18,014 nt of DNA from an uncultured delta proteobacterium (GTDB taxonomy: Bacteria; Desulfobacterota; Syntrophorhabdia; Syntrophorhabdales; Syntrophorhabdaceae), in contig CAIQJW010000328.1 in assembly GCA_903872255.1 (NCBI GenBank), positions 1 through 18,014 of the forward strand. Direction: 5' to 3'. A program made the position numbers and the translations under genes. Each line of letters opens with the position of its first letter. The stretch's first letter is position 1. Below the pieces are notes generated by a model. It had not been told where the DNA came from. It saw only the letters and a list, made by a program, of their open reading frames with translations, and ran no database searches. Positions 1 through 6,607 of the stretch are shown piece after piece.

Positions 1-1602
1 CGGGTCGCCCTCTTCTATAAAGACGAAATCACGGCCGCCCTCCATGACGGGCATCTGGCCCCTGTTTATCCTGTGCGCATTGACAATTATCATGCTTTTC
101 TGTGACTGCCGGAATATATCGTTAAGGCGCACAGTGCTCACGCACCCGGAGACAATAATGTCCTTCAGAACATTTCCGGGACCTACTGACGGAAGCTGGT
201 CGATATCGCCGACAAGAACGAGTGTCGCCCCTCTGGGAACAGCCATCAGTAAGCGGTACATGAGCGGGGCATCTACCATCGAGGCTTCATCGATAATGAC
301 GAGATCTGTATCCAGGGGATTCGACTCATTTTTCTTAAATCCCGTTCCGGACGCGAGGTCTCGCGGATTATACTCGAGCAGGCGGTGGATCGTACGGGAC
401 TCGACACCGGTCGCTTCGGTCATTCGTTTCGCAGCCCTGCCGGTTGGCGCTGCACAGAGAACTTTCTGTCCGGTCTTTGCGGCGATCTTGATGATCCCGT
501 TTATGATAGTCGTCTTTCCTGTTCCGGGCCCTCCCGTTATGACGAGCACTTTTTGCTCCAGAGATGCCCTGACGGCATCGAGCTGCCTTTCTGAAAAAAC
601 TATCTGTTGATCATTCCCGGTGGCCCTGAATGCATCGTCGATATCGATGATCCTCATTTGTTTCGGATGCGAAGCGAGCCGGCCGATGGATTCCGCTATC
701 CCTTGCTCGGCGCTGTGGAGGGAAGTAATATAAATGAGCCCTTTTTCGTAATTCTCCGCCGGTCCGGGAACCGAAGGCCCGTGCTCAATCACGATCTTTC
801 TCTGGGCTGAAAGGCTCGTGAGGGCCGGTGGTATCTTTGAAGGTGATACATCAAGCACCTCGCTCGATCTCTCGACGAGATCATCGAACGGGGAAAAAAG
901 GTGCCCTTCATCGGCAAGTTGTCCCAGCACGTAAAGAATGCCCGTTTCGATGCGGAAGGGGGCCTCTTTTTCAATGCCAAGATTTTCCGCTATCCTGTCA
1001 GCAGTGAGAAAGCCTATTCCGAATATATCCACCGCCAGCCGGTATGGATTGTCGCGCACTATCCTGACCGCGTCATTGCCATAGGAACGATAGATCTTGG
1101 CGGCGTATGCCGGGCTAACCCCATTGCCCTGAAGGAAGATCATCACATTGCGCACCTCTTTTTGTTCGTGCCATGCCCCTTTTATCATGTCGACCCGTTT
1201 TTCGCCGATACCCGGTACGTCACGGAGCTTCTCTGTATCGGCATCTATGACATCGAGGGTCGCCTCTCCAAACTGTGCCACGAGCCTTTTCGCCATTACG
1301 GGCCCGATGCCCCTTATCATTCCGGAACCCAGGTAGCGTTCGATGCCCTTCACCGTGGCCGGAAGAAGGGTTTCATACGATGAGATCCTGAATTGCTCGC
1401 CGTAGCGGGGATGGATGGTAAAGTCTCCCTCGATCCGGAGGGTTTCTCCGGGAACGACCGAATAAAGAGTACCGACAACGGTAATCAGGGTATCCTTCCC
1501 GTCAATTTTCGCTTTAGCTATGGTGTAATGGTTCTCTTCGTTGTAATATGTGATACGCTCGATTTGCACCTTGAGCACGCGTTGCGGGGTATTTTGAAAC
1601 AT
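1..1602 (-). CDS. recD2: RecD2-type ATP-dependent 5'-3' DNA helicase (C-terminus off window)
   Basis: This is a superfamily 1B DNA helicase of the RecD2/YrrC type, which works alone in DNA repair rather than in RecBCD. The start is an ATG at 1602, and 534 codons are visible before the window edge. The first 80 or so residues precede a helix-hairpin-helix region at about 90-150 (GIGPVMAKR and VPGIGEKR), the feature that separates RecD2 from the RecD of RecBCD. Walker A GGPGTGKTT lies at residues 357-365 and Walker B IIDEAS at about 436-441. The visible part ends shortly after a QLPSVGPG-type motif, so the C-terminal helicase motifs lie outside; family members are usually about 700-800 residues. 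It is divergent from the LETM1-like gene. I see no frameshift in the visible part. Confidence 0.93.
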   Translation of the reverse strand, partial: MFQNTPQRVLKVQIERITYYNEENHYTIAKAKIDGKDTLITVVGTLYSVVPGETLRIEGDFTIHPRYGEQFRISSYETLLPATVKGIERYLGSGMIRGIGPVMAKRLVAQFGEATLDVIDADTEKLRDVPGIGEKRVDMIKGAWHEQKEVRNVMIFLQGNGVSPAYAAKIYRSYGNDAVRIVRDNPYRLAVDIFGIGFLTADRIAENLGIEKEAPFRIETGILYVLGQLADEGHLFSPFDDLVERSSEVLDVSPSKIPPALTSLSAQRKIVIEHGPSVPGPAENYEKGLIYITSLHSAEQGIAESIGRLASHPKQMRIIDIDDAFRATGNDQQIVFSERQLDAVRASLEQKVLVITGGPGTGKTTIINGIIKIAAKTGQKVLCAAPTGRAAKRMTEATGVESRTIHRLLEYNPRDLASGTGFKKNESNPLDTDLVIIDEASMVDAPLMYRLLMAVPRGATLVLVGDIDQLPSVGPGNVLKDIIVSGCVSTVRLNDIFRQSQKSMIIVNAHRINRGQMPVMEGGRDFVFIEEGDP

Positions 1603-1645
1603 GGTTTAATACTATCGGAAATAGATCGATAATAAAAGTGAAACA

Positions 1646-1659
1646 TGCCCTTTAGGGCA
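1646..1659. repeat. short inverted repeat between divergent recD2 and LETM1-like genes
   Basis: TGCCCT-TT-AGGGCA is a perfect 6-bp-arm inverted repeat in the 85-bp gap between two divergent genes. It could be an operator or a small hairpin near the start of the recD2 transcript. No T-tract follows on either strand, so I do not call it a terminator. Confidence 0.3.
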
Positions 1660-1687
1660 GGGGTAGCGTACGGTGCCGGACTAGCGA

Positions 1688-2029
1688 ATGATATTGCGGA
1701 CAATTAAACGCCAGTTGTTGCGAATGGTCGCGAACATTCGGGCGATGATCCTTGATGAAGCCCAGAAGTGCGGCGGATTTATGCAATTGCTTATGAAGCC
1801 GAAAAACACCGGACGGGCCTGGACCAGAGAAGAGAGGCAGGTCCTTCGGATGCATCTTAAGCATTTGTCCTGTTATGTTCCGATAATGGTAATTTTCGTC
1901 ATGCCTTTCGGGTCATTGCTTATACCGGTTCTCGCCGAGATACTGGACCGTAGAAGAACACGCCGCAAATTACGCGAAAAGGATCTCGTTGCTGAAGATC
2001 ATGGCCGGGCGATCGTGCGATCAAAATGA
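1688..2029 (+). CDS. small LETM1-like membrane-associated protein
   Basis: This is a 113-residue basic protein. An in-frame stop lies immediately upstream (1682-1684), so the ATG at 1688 is the earliest possible start; the internal ATG at 1724 is an alternative, and neither has a strong Shine-Dalgarno. Residues about 44-85 read RAWTREERQVLRMHLKHL followed by a hydrophobic helix with the core VPIMVIFVMPFGSLLIPVL. This matches the LETM1-like pattern: basic/acidic run-up, then a proline-containing membrane helix with P-x-G/A-x-L-L-x-P. In mitochondria LETM1 is an inner-membrane protein tied to K+/H+ exchange and ribosome binding. Small bacterial versions exist, but I know of no settled function for them. 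It sits just upstream of spoT with a 69-bp gap and may be co-transcribed. The family call is from memory of the motif. Confidence 0.6.
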   Translation: MILRTIKRQLLRMVANIRAMILDEAQKCGGFMQLLMKPKNTGRAWTREERQVLRMHLKHLSCYVPIMVIFVMPFGSLLIPVLAEILDRRRTRRKLREKDLVAEDHGRAIVRSK

Positions 2030-2038
2030 TCTTCGGTA

Positions 2039-2044
2039 TATAAT
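2039..2044 (+). promoter_or_regulatory. possible -10 element upstream of spoT
   Basis: A perfect TATAAT lies about 55 bases before the spoT ATG, just after the LETM1-like stop codon. No convincing -35 hexamer sits 16-18 bases upstream, so this is only a candidate. Confidence 0.25.
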
Positions 2045-2098
2045 CCCCTTTATTGCGATTTCACATTTCATGAGGTAAGATAAGAACGTGGAAGACGC

Positions 2099-4237
2099 AT
2101 GATACGTTTTAACGACATCGTCGACGAGGTTCTGACATATAACCCCGATGCCGATGTGGAATTGCTGCAGAGGGCATACATTTTTTCTGCAAAGGCGCAT
2201 AGGGGTCAGGTTCGTCTGTCCGGAGAACCGTACCTTATCCATCCGCTGGAAACAGCGTATACCCTCACAAAGATGAACCTCGACATTCCAAGCATTGTTT
2301 CCGGGCTTCTTCACGACACCATCGAGGACTCCTACGTTGAAAAAAAGGAAATAGAGGAATATTTCGGCAAAGAGATCGCCGAACTCGTCGATGGTGTGAC
2401 CAAGATCAGCAAGATACCCCTGAAAACATCGGAAGAATCCCGTGTCGAGAATTTTCGCAAGATGATCCTTGCGATGAGCAAAGACATCCGGGTAATACTG
2501 GTCAAACTGGCGGACAGATATCACAACATGCAGACCCTCAGTTTCCTTTCGCCCGAAAAGCAGACAGAGATCGCCCGGGAGACATTCGAGATATATGCTC
2601 CCCTTGCGCACAGGCTCGGCATCGAATGGCTGAGGACAGAGCTTGAAGACGTTGCCTTCAAATATCTCAAGCCCACCGAATACAAGCTTATCGCAGAGAA
2701 TATCGCCCAGAAAAAGAAAGAACGCGAAGTGTATATCAATGAGGTTATCGGTCTATTGCGGCTGAAACTTGATGAGTTTCACGTGAAGGCGGATATATTT
2801 GGACGGGCAAAACACCTGCACAGCATCTATCGCAAAATGACCATGGAAGGCCTCGACATCGATGATATTTTCGACATTATCGCATTCCGCGTCGTGGTCG
2901 ACACGATCAAGGAATGTTATGAAGCGCTCGGTATAATACACGCGGCATATAAACCTATTCCAGGAAAATTCAGCGATTATATAGCGCTTCCCAAGGCGAA
3001 TATGTATCAATCGCTGCACACGAAGATCATGGGCCCGCATGGGGAAAAGATAGAGATACAGATCAGGACGAAAGAGATGCACCGCCTCGCAGAAGAGGGC
3101 ATCGCAGCCCACTGGAAATATAAAGAGGGCAAGGTATTTAATCCCAAAGAAGACAAGATATTCGCCTGGCTGCGCAGGATCATCGAATGGCAGCAGGAAT
3201 TAAAAGACAACAAGGAGTTCATGGAGATCTTCAAGATCGACCTGTTCCCAGACGAAGTATACGTCTTCACTCCCAATGGGGACGTGCGGGAACTCCCGAA
3301 AGGGGCAACCCCCGTGGATTTTGCATACGCTATCCACTCGGAACTCGGCCACCGGTGCGTGGGCGCAAAGGTCAATGGTAAACTGGTACCCCTTCGCTCG
3401 ATGCTCAAGAGCGGCGATACAATCGAAATAATGGCAAGCCCTACTCACAAACCAAGCAAAGACTGGCTGAGCTTCGTCTCGACATCGAAGGCGAAGACGA
3501 AGATACGCCAATGGATAAAAACCGAGCAGCGCGAGAGAAGCATCGAGCTTGGCCGCTCACTCCTTGATAAAGAACTTTCCAAGCACGATATGAGTTTTTC
3601 CAAAATTCTCAAGCATGGAGAACTGGCGCCTATAGCGAAGGATTTCAGCTTCGAATCGGTTGACGACCTGTTCGCAAGTGTCGGGTACGGCCTGTATACC
3701 CCGCTGCAGGTCCTGAATAAGATCGTTCCCGAAACGCAGAAGCCGGTCGGCAAGATAAAAAGCATTATCAGCTCATTCAAGAAAGGACGCGATGATGCTA
3801 TAAAAATAAAAGGGATCGATGGCCTTGTCACCCGGTTCGCGAAATGCTGCAACCCTATCCCCGGGGATAATATAATAGGTTTTATAACCCGCGGACGAGG
3901 CCTTACCATCCATGTCGAAGATTGTCCCAACGTTCATACATATGACGAACAACGCAAGGTAGAGGTGAGCTGGCAGCTCAGCAAAAATTATACGTTTCCC
4001 GTAAGACTCAAGGTAACGGGCAGCGATAGAAAAGGGCTTCTTTCCGATATCAGCAGCGTTATAGCCGCAAACAAGGTCAATATCATAAGCGCGCAGGCCA
4101 TGGCCTATCCCGACCGTTCCGCCGCGGGCATCTACGAGGTCGAGATCGAACATATGTCACAGCTTAAAAAAGTTATGAAATCCATACAAAAAATCAAAGG
4201 CGTCAGCTCCGTCGACAGGATGCGCAGTATTACCTAG
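2099..4237 (+). CDS. spoT: bifunctional (p)ppGpp synthetase/hydrolase (Rel/SpoT)
   Basis: This long RSH enzyme of 712 residues makes and degrades the alarmone (p)ppGpp. The N-terminal HD hydrolase appears intact: H34, H48, HDTIED at 72-77 and LADRYHN at 137-143 with D139. The synthetase domain (about 230-340) holds RAKHLHSIYRKM, the candidate catalytic D259 in IFDIIAFR, E319 in EIQIRTKEMH, and YQSLHT. A TGS domain lies at about 384-446 (VYVFTPNGDVRELPKGAT). A zinc-finger-like region follows at about 578-610 (AKCCNPIPGD, HVEDCPN), and a C-terminal ACT domain at about 632-710. The substrate-binding motif reads KFSD at 290-293, where bifunctional enzymes usually have RXKD and RelA has EXDD. The start ATG has a modest GGAAGA upstream. 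The gene converges on rpmB. Confidence 0.95.
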   Translation: MIRFNDIVDEVLTYNPDADVELLQRAYIFSAKAHRGQVRLSGEPYLIHPLETAYTLTKMNLDIPSIVSGLLHDTIEDSYVEKKEIEEYFGKEIAELVDGVTKISKIPLKTSEESRVENFRKMILAMSKDIRVILVKLADRYHNMQTLSFLSPEKQTEIARETFEIYAPLAHRLGIEWLRTELEDVAFKYLKPTEYKLIAENIAQKKKEREVYINEVIGLLRLKLDEFHVKADIFGRAKHLHSIYRKMTMEGLDIDDIFDIIAFRVVVDTIKECYEALGIIHAAYKPIPGKFSDYIALPKANMYQSLHTKIMGPHGEKIEIQIRTKEMHRLAEEGIAAHWKYKEGKVFNPKEDKIFAWLRRIIEWQQELKDNKEFMEIFKIDLFPDEVYVFTPNGDVRELPKGATPVDFAYAIHSELGHRCVGAKVNGKLVPLRSMLKSGDTIEIMASPTHKPSKDWLSFVSTSKAKTKIRQWIKTEQRERSIELGRSLLDKELSKHDMSFSKILKHGELAPIAKDFSFESVDDLFASVGYGLYTPLQVLNKIVPETQKPVGKIKSIISSFKKGRDDAIKIKGIDGLVTRFAKCCNPIPGDNIIGFITRGRGLTIHVEDCPNVHTYDEQRKVEVSWQLSKNYTFPVRLKVTGSDRKGLLSDISSVIAANKVNIISAQAMAYPDRSAAGIYEVEIEHMSQLKKVMKSIQKIKGVSSVDRMRSIT

Positions 4238-4239
4238 AT

Positions 4240-4350
4240 ACAGGTTATGGGTAATAGGTTTAGGGGTGAGGGGAAAGACGAAAAAAATGGGTTATAGATG
4301 ACGGGTGTTTCCTTCGGACCCATTACCTATAACCCATTACCTGTCTTTTT
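4240..4350. terminator. nested inverted repeat acting as likely bidirectional terminator of spoT and rpmB
   Basis: Outer arms 4240-4259 and 4325-4344 are 20 nt each and match at 18 positions. Inside them, 4286-4297 (AATGGGTTATAG) is perfectly complementary to 4327-4338. The inner hairpin is flanked by A7 on the left (T7 on the minus strand) and by CTTTTT at 4345-4350 on the right, so it resembles an intrinsic terminator in both directions between convergent genes. The same words (GGTTATGGGTAATAGG and relatives) recur within it, suggesting it may derive from a dispersed repeat. Confidence 0.7.
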
Positions 4351-4540
4351 AAACGGCCTTCTGGTAATTACCTTTTTTTATGCATTTGGTGCAGACTCGT
4401 GCTTTCCGGGTTTCGCCGTCTTTTACGAGCCGGACGGTCTGGAGATTCGGCAGCCATTCTCTTTTGCTTTTATTATTCGCATGACTCACGTTGTTACCGA
4501 TTTGTTTTCCTTTACCGCAGATCTCACAGATCCTTGCCAT
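4349..4540 (-). CDS. rpmB: 50S ribosomal protein L28, zinc-binding type
   Basis: This 63-residue protein matches ribosomal protein L28. It begins MARICEICGKGKQIGNNVSHAN, has the basic core, and ends with CTKCIKKG. The two CxxC pairs (C5-C8 and C50-C53) make it the zinc-ribbon form rather than the cysteine-free form that can replace it under zinc limitation. A near-perfect Shine-Dalgarno AGGAGGT (4546-4552) lies 5 bases before the ATG. A strong promoter is visible upstream, so it is probably transcribed alone. Its stop codon lies at the edge of the shared terminator with spoT. Confidence 0.95.
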   Translation of the reverse strand: MARICEICGKGKQIGNNVSHANNKSKREWLPNLQTVRLVKDGETRKARVCTKCIKKGNYQKAV

Positions 4541-4562
4541 TTTTTACCTCCTGATGCTCATT

Positions 4563-4574
4563 TGGGCTAGCCCA
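4563..4574. repeat. 12-bp perfect palindrome in the rpmB leader
   Basis: TGGGCTAGCCCA is perfectly self-complementary with no loop. It lies in the roughly 50-nt 5' UTR between the rpmB promoter and its Shine-Dalgarno. With no loop it fits a dimeric protein's DNA operator better than an RNA hairpin. No function is shown. Confidence 0.4.
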
Positions 4575-4599
4575 CACTTATACGGGTTTAAAGACAAAG

Positions 4600-4628
4600 A
4601 TTTTAACCGCTTAGCCCTTCCATGTCAA
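4600..4628 (-). promoter_or_regulatory. sigma70-type promoter of rpmB
   Basis: On the minus strand a perfect -35 TTGACA (4628-4623) is followed by a 17-base spacer and a -10 TAAAAT (4605-4600). The expected transcript start is about 50 bases before the rpmB ATG. This is one of the two best promoter matches in the window. Confidence 0.75.
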
Positions 4629-4965
4629 TAGTTTTATCCCCCGGAGGGATCTTTCGTTTTTGGTCCCGGCAACCGGCCATAAAAAGCCTCATGATATTAA
4701 GAATATAAGAGACCATCCCGAACAGATCCTGGACATGCCTGAAATTACTGGGTAAACTGTTCTTCCGGAACATTATAGAATTAACTGATCGGAGTAATAA
4801 TTATTCTCTATATGTATTGAAATAATAGATTGTTTAGAGATGCCCCGCCAGATGGCAACGGGGAGAAAAAGCTTTAAAATTATCTATCTTGCGCTGCCTT
4901 TCCACAACTTTTCAACAGGAATTCAACATGCAATGTTGAAAAATTGTGTCTCATTCTTCGGGCCG
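4629..4965. other. gene-free stretch with inverted repeats
   Basis: With the rpmB leader this makes about 425 bp without a convincing gene on either strand; the left part is AT-rich. It contains a GC-rich hairpin at 4843-4863 (CCCCG paired with CGGGG around GCC-AGAT-GGC) and the larger inverted repeat at 4903-4948. I found no tRNA, no recognisable riboswitch consensus and no small ORF with a good Shine-Dalgarno and codon pattern. Confidence 0.6.
4903..4948. repeat. inverted repeat with two competing pairings, downstream of the DUF192 gene
   Basis: CACAACTTTTCAACA (4903-4917) pairs with TGTTGAAAAATTGTG (4934-4948) with one mismatch over 15 bp. The right arm can instead pair with the nearer TTCAACAT (4922-4929), giving a perfect 8-bp stem with ATGTTGAA (4933-4940) and a 3-base loop. 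On the minus strand it begins about 17 bases after the DUF192 stop codon. There is no T-tract, so a classic terminator is doubtful. Confidence 0.5.
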
Positions 4966-5445
4966 TTATTTATCAATCACAGATCTTCCAAAGCGGGTTT
5001 TGATACCCCGCTTGATCTTGCATTCTTTCGCTTCGCCAGCATTAATTTCAAGAATATACCGGGCAGGATGCCTGGAGCTTATAGTCGTTTCATCATGAGG
5101 ATGAGCATTCTGATGGACATAAGTAACATCTTTTTTTCCGTTTATGAATATTATGTCAAGAGGTATAGAAACGTTCTTCATCCAGTAATGGTGCATTTCA
5201 TCCCGGTCGTTAATAAAGAGCATGCCATATTTAGGCGGCAGATAGGGCCTGAACATAAGACCGCGGGATTGTTCGTGCGGCGTTACTGCAGGTTCAGCCT
5301 CGAATCGGCATAATTCCCGGCCGCTGTCATCAAAGAAGGTGACCGGGATCTTTTGAACCTCTGCCAATGGTCCCGAAACGGGTATGGCCAAAATAAGTGC
5401 AATGCACAATATACAGCCGGCGATGGATCTCTGCGAAATTTCCAT
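4966..5445 (-). CDS. secreted DUF192 (COG1430) family protein
   Basis: This is a 159-residue exported protein of the DUF192 family, small beta-rich proteins of unknown biochemical role. From the chosen ATG at 5445 it starts MEISQRSIAGCILCIALILA, a signal peptide with a likely cut near position 28. The family core follows at about 50-145: SRGLMFRPYLPPKYGMLF, then HHYWMKNVSIPLDIIFI, then SSRHPARYILEINAGEA. A GTG at 5463 would add six residues, but AGGAT lies at a suitable distance from the ATG and the signal peptide reads better from it. The gene is divergent from the MBL-fold gene. Confidence 0.88.
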   Translation of the reverse strand: MEISQRSIAGCILCIALILAIPVSGPLAEVQKIPVTFFDDSGRELCRFEAEPAVTPHEQSRGLMFRPYLPPKYGMLFINDRDEMHHYWMKNVSIPLDIIFINGKKDVTYVHQNAHPHDETTISSRHPARYILEINAGEAKECKIKRGIKTRFGRSVIDK

Positions 5446-5553
5446 GTGGTTATCCTGTGCCACTCAAGGCTGAAAAGTCAAGGGTTATAGCGTTAAGCGG
5501 GACATCGGGAAATACCTTTACTCGCCGGGCGGTTGCGCATTATATATAAGTCA

Positions 5554-5560
5554 GAGAGGA
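5554..5560 (+). promoter_or_regulatory. Shine-Dalgarno deciding the start of the MBL-fold gene
   Basis: GAGAGGA lies 8 bases before the ATG at 5569. It favours that start over the upstream in-frame TTG at 5533, which has no such site. Confidence 0.6.
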
Positions 5561-5568
5561 TCGTACCC

Positions 5569-6276
5569 ATGGGACCACAACAAATAACGGACAGGATATG
5601 GCGCGTTGCCGGTTCCGATTTGACGAACGGGCGGGACAGCGCCGTTTATCTGATCAATGCCGGAGAATCGGTCCTCGTCGACTGCGGATCGGGGCATGGC
5701 TTCGATAATACGCTCGCCAATATCCGCGGGGCGGGATTTCGACCGGACGATATACAGACCCTCATCATGACGCACTGTCACGCCGACCATATCGGCGCAG
5801 CGCATCTCTTAAAATCGCATTTCGGCACAAAGCTCGTCATGCACGAAAAGGATGCAGAAATTGTCGAGCGGGGGGATATACGGCTCACCGCGGCATTCTG
5901 CTTTGACGTGGACTTCAAACCCCTTCCCGTTGATTTAAAGCTCAAAGGTGATACGGGAAATCTTGAATTTCCGGGCCATGTCATACGGTGGCTCCACACC
6001 CCGGGGCATACTCCCGGTTCGATCTCCCTTTACATGGAGGAAAATGGGGAAAGGGTCCTTTTCGCCCAGGACATCGGGGCCCCGCTCCTTCCGGAATTCG
6101 ATTGCGACCCCCCGGCCTGGCTCAATTCCATACAAAAGCTGTTCGCGCTTGAGGCCGACATACTGTGCGACGGCCACAGTGGGGCTTACGGACCGAAAGA
6201 CGTCGTCAGGCAATACCTCGAATCTTGCCTTGCCTCCCAATATCAGAACGGTTACCTGGATGGCGTGAAAATATAG
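5569..6276 (+). CDS. MBL-fold metallo-hydrolase (glyoxalase II-like)
   Basis: This cytosolic enzyme has 235 residues and a metallo-beta-lactamase fold. The full two-metal ligand set is visible: THCHADH at 68-74 (H69, H71, D73, H74), H147 in HTPGHTPGS, D168 in FAQDIG and H203 in CDGHSG. The opening strand ends in VLVDCGSG, as in hydroxyacylglutathione-hydrolase-like members. The substrate cannot be read from the sequence; thioester or other ester hydrolysis is typical for this branch. There is no signal peptide. A TATA-rich stretch near 5540-5550 could be its -10. It is divergent from the DUF192 gene and is followed by the YceI remnant on the opposite strand. Confidence 0.88.
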   Translation: MGPQQITDRIWRVAGSDLTNGRDSAVYLINAGESVLVDCGSGHGFDNTLANIRGAGFRPDDIQTLIMTHCHADHIGAAHLLKSHFGTKLVMHEKDAEIVERGDIRLTAAFCFDVDFKPLPVDLKLKGDTGNLEFPGHVIRWLHTPGHTPGSISLYMEENGERVLFAQDIGAPLLPEFDCDPPAWLNSIQKLFALEADILCDGHSGAYGPKDVVRQYLESCLASQYQNGYLDGVKI

Positions 6277-6297
6277 GTCCCGGTCAATATGCCTGTT

Positions 6298-6450
6298 CTA
6301 ATTCTTAAGGTCAATCTCAGTGCTAAAGACGATATCAACTGTTTTCCCTACCATGAACCCGCCATCCTCGATCGCGGTACTCTTGAACGTTATCGCGGGA
6401 CATTTTTCGACATCGAAGAAATCGGCACTCATGAGATGATTGTCCCGGCG
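6298..6450 (-). pseudogene. YceI-family remnant, missing its N-terminus and middle
   Basis: The minus strand encodes 50 codons before the stop at 6300-6298. It starts RRDNHLMSADFFDVEKCP and continues AITFKSTAIEDGG-FMVG. The first part matches the conserved YceI segment (RDxHLxSxDFFDVxKYPxITF). The second part (GGFMVGKTVDIVFSTEIDL) matches the usual C-terminal end. The roughly 60 residues that normally separate them are absent, so an internal deletion is inferred. An in-frame stop (6453-6451) sits just before the fragment, next to repeat sequence, and no N-terminal half or signal peptide is present. YceI proteins are periplasmic lipocalin-like isoprenoid binders. This copy should be non-functional; only the short ORF from ATG 6432 could be translated. 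Confidence 0.75.
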
Positions 6451-6460
6451 CTACTCGTTG

Positions 6461-6592
6461 GTCGTAAGGTGTAGAAAGAACCTATGTTGATTAAGTATAT
6501 CATGCCCGGTTATGGAACGGTACTTTCAGAGATTTCTTTACCCCTGACTCCTCACGCCTTACGGTCTCTCATGACTGACGCCTTACGATCCT
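6461..6592. repeat. CCTTACG-type repeat unit, copy 1
   Basis: The unit opens with GTCGTAAGGTGT (6461-6472) and closes with two ACGCCTTACG words (6555-6563 region and 6579-6587 region), so its ends are inverted relative to each other. The same 12-base word recurs at 7275-7286. The closing part shares 16 identical bases (6549-6564 with 7351-7366) and then TGACTGACG (6572-6580 with 7374-7382) with copy 2. The interiors differ. It resembles a small non-autonomous palindromic element rather than an insertion sequence, since no transposase is present. Confidence 0.6.
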
Positions 6593-6607
6593 AATAAACG
6601 GTCAGTT

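Noticed and set aside
44..1383. Plus-strand reading frames (188 and 160 codons) opposite recD2
   Set aside because: The minus-strand frame carries Walker A, Walker B and the helix-hairpin-helix of RecD2 without a break; the plus frames are shadows.
4899..4920. TTTCCACAACTTTTCAACAGG resembling clustered DnaA boxes
   Set aside because: There is only one box-like word, without the cluster, AT-rich unwinding element or dnaA/dnaN neighbourhood of an origin. The sequence is better explained as one arm of the inverted repeat.
4541..4965. tRNA or known riboswitch in the gene-free stretch
   Set aside because: I saw no cloverleaf arms, no T-loop GGTTCRA word with matching acceptor stem, and no riboswitch consensus core that I recognise.
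6289..6474. A 61-codon plus-strand ORF after the MBL-fold gene
   Set aside because: The minus strand of the same bases encodes a clear YceI fragment. The plus ORF has no Shine-Dalgarno and no recognisable family.
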